A stretch of DNA of 64,000 nucleotides from Shinella zoogloeoides (lineage in GTDB: Bacteria; Pseudomonadota; Alphaproteobacteria; Rhizobiales; Rhizobiaceae). Shown one piece after another: positions 63,788 to 64,000 of the stretch. The notes beneath the pieces are model-generated. The model saw only the letters and a list, made by a program, of their open reading frames with translations. It did not search any database and was not told the origin of the DNA. Each line of letters starts with the position of its first letter. Position 1 is the stretch's first letter. Both the position numbers and the translations under genes were made by a program. Location: the NCBI RefSeq assembly GCF_020883495.1, contig NZ_CP086612.1, positions 276,408 through 340,407 on the forward strand. The letters are read 5' to 3'.

Positions 63788-63805
63788 AGGTGCAGATCTG
63801 CATTT
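63788..63805. promoter_or_regulatory. tra box 2 between traI and the expected repABC operon
   Basis: AGGTGCAGATCTGCATTT has a perfect 12-bp palindromic centre (TGCAGATCTGCA) matching the tra box. Two boxes in the traI-repA interval are known in Ti-type plasmids, where TraR also raises repABC transcription and copy number. Confidence 0.85.
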
Positions 63806-63893
63806 CCTACCCCCCCCTGCGAACAATGGGAGGCAGGCTAACTACAAGATAATGATTGATGAATCCGCTTTCGGCTTAAATGGGGCAAAAGCG

Positions 63894-63974
63894 CGTTAAC
63901 CTTTCGTTAACCAAAAACGCCTTGCAACCAAACACGCATTCAGTAATCGTCACGGAAAAATGGCATTACATGCC
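63894..63974. promoter_or_regulatory. Repeats in the presumed repABC upstream region
   Basis: CGTTAACC occurs as a direct repeat at 63894-63901 and 63905-63912, one helical turn apart, and GGCAT-TAC-ATGCC (63962-63974) is a perfect palindrome. No coding frame is seen to the end of the window. They could be operator sites for RepA or part of the repABC promoter region. Confidence 0.4.
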
Positions 63975-64000
63975 GATTAACCGTGACAAGAGATTCCACC

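Noticed and set aside
63894..63912. parS-like centromere site
   Set aside because: The repeats are direct rather than the palindromic GTT-N-GC-N-AAC pattern expected for repABC parS sites.

Overview
The window looks like part of a large repABC-type plasmid from an alphaproteobacterium of the order Rhizobiales (Rhizobium, Agrobacterium, Ensifer or Shinella type). The reasons are a Ti-plasmid-style traI/trbB quorum-sensing and conjugation junction with two tra boxes at the right end, an alphaproteobacterial LexA box (GTTC-N7-GTTC), a dispersed palindromic repeat of a kind common in rhizobia, and high GC content throughout. No rRNA, tRNA or CRISPR array was seen.

Positions 1-36.7 kb are a heavily rearranged accessory region. 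Insertion sequences of the IS66, IS6, IS256 (two near-identical copies), IS21 (two copies plus a remnant) and IS3 (two copies plus a remnant) families are packed between broken genes. Most of the broken genes come from anti-phage or plasmid-maintenance systems: a DISARM-type DrmA helicase, an EcoRII-like restriction enzyme, the tail of a SAVED-domain (CBASS-type) effector, an AbiEi/AbiEii pair, a DUF2235 hydrolase and an unidentified fragment. Intact small systems are HigBA and a nucleotidyltransferase/winged-helix pair. Between the two IS256 copies lies an ordered DNA-repair and mutagenesis block: imuA-imuB-dnaE2 under a LexA box, then divergently a UvrD-like helicase, DNA polymerase IV, an SRAP (YedK/HMCES) protein and an exonuclease III.

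Positions 37-62.4 kb are a well-ordered cluster for periplasmic PQQ-dependent alcohol oxidation of the exa/ped type. It holds the quinoprotein alcohol dehydrogenase (with the extra aspartate typical of lanthanide-using enzymes), cytochrome c550 PedF, a MoxJ-like binding protein, the PQQ-associated ABC system (binding protein, beta-propeller, ATPase, permease), a NosR-like flavin/iron-sulfur membrane protein with its ApbE flavin transferase, a pseudoazurin, an NAD-dependent aldehyde dehydrogenase with a DUF779 partner, the complete pqqABCDE operon, and regulators: a LuxR-type response regulator, and a FIST-domain protein overlapping a hybrid histidine kinase in the NosP/NahK (ErcS') arrangement. 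A second, TauT-like ABC transporter is split between the two sides of the cluster. A near-palindromic motif, CGACCWWGGTCG followed by YATT-like bases, recurs in front of most operons and probably marks one regulon.

The logic of the cluster: alcohols are oxidised in the periplasm by the PQQ enzyme, electrons pass to PedF and possibly pseudoazurin, aldehydes are finished in the cytoplasm by the aldehyde dehydrogenase, and PQQ is made by pqqABCDE. Positions 62.5-64 kb are the plasmid transfer/replication junction: a truncated trbB, intact traI, tra boxes, and what should be the upstream region of a divergent repABC operon beyond the window.
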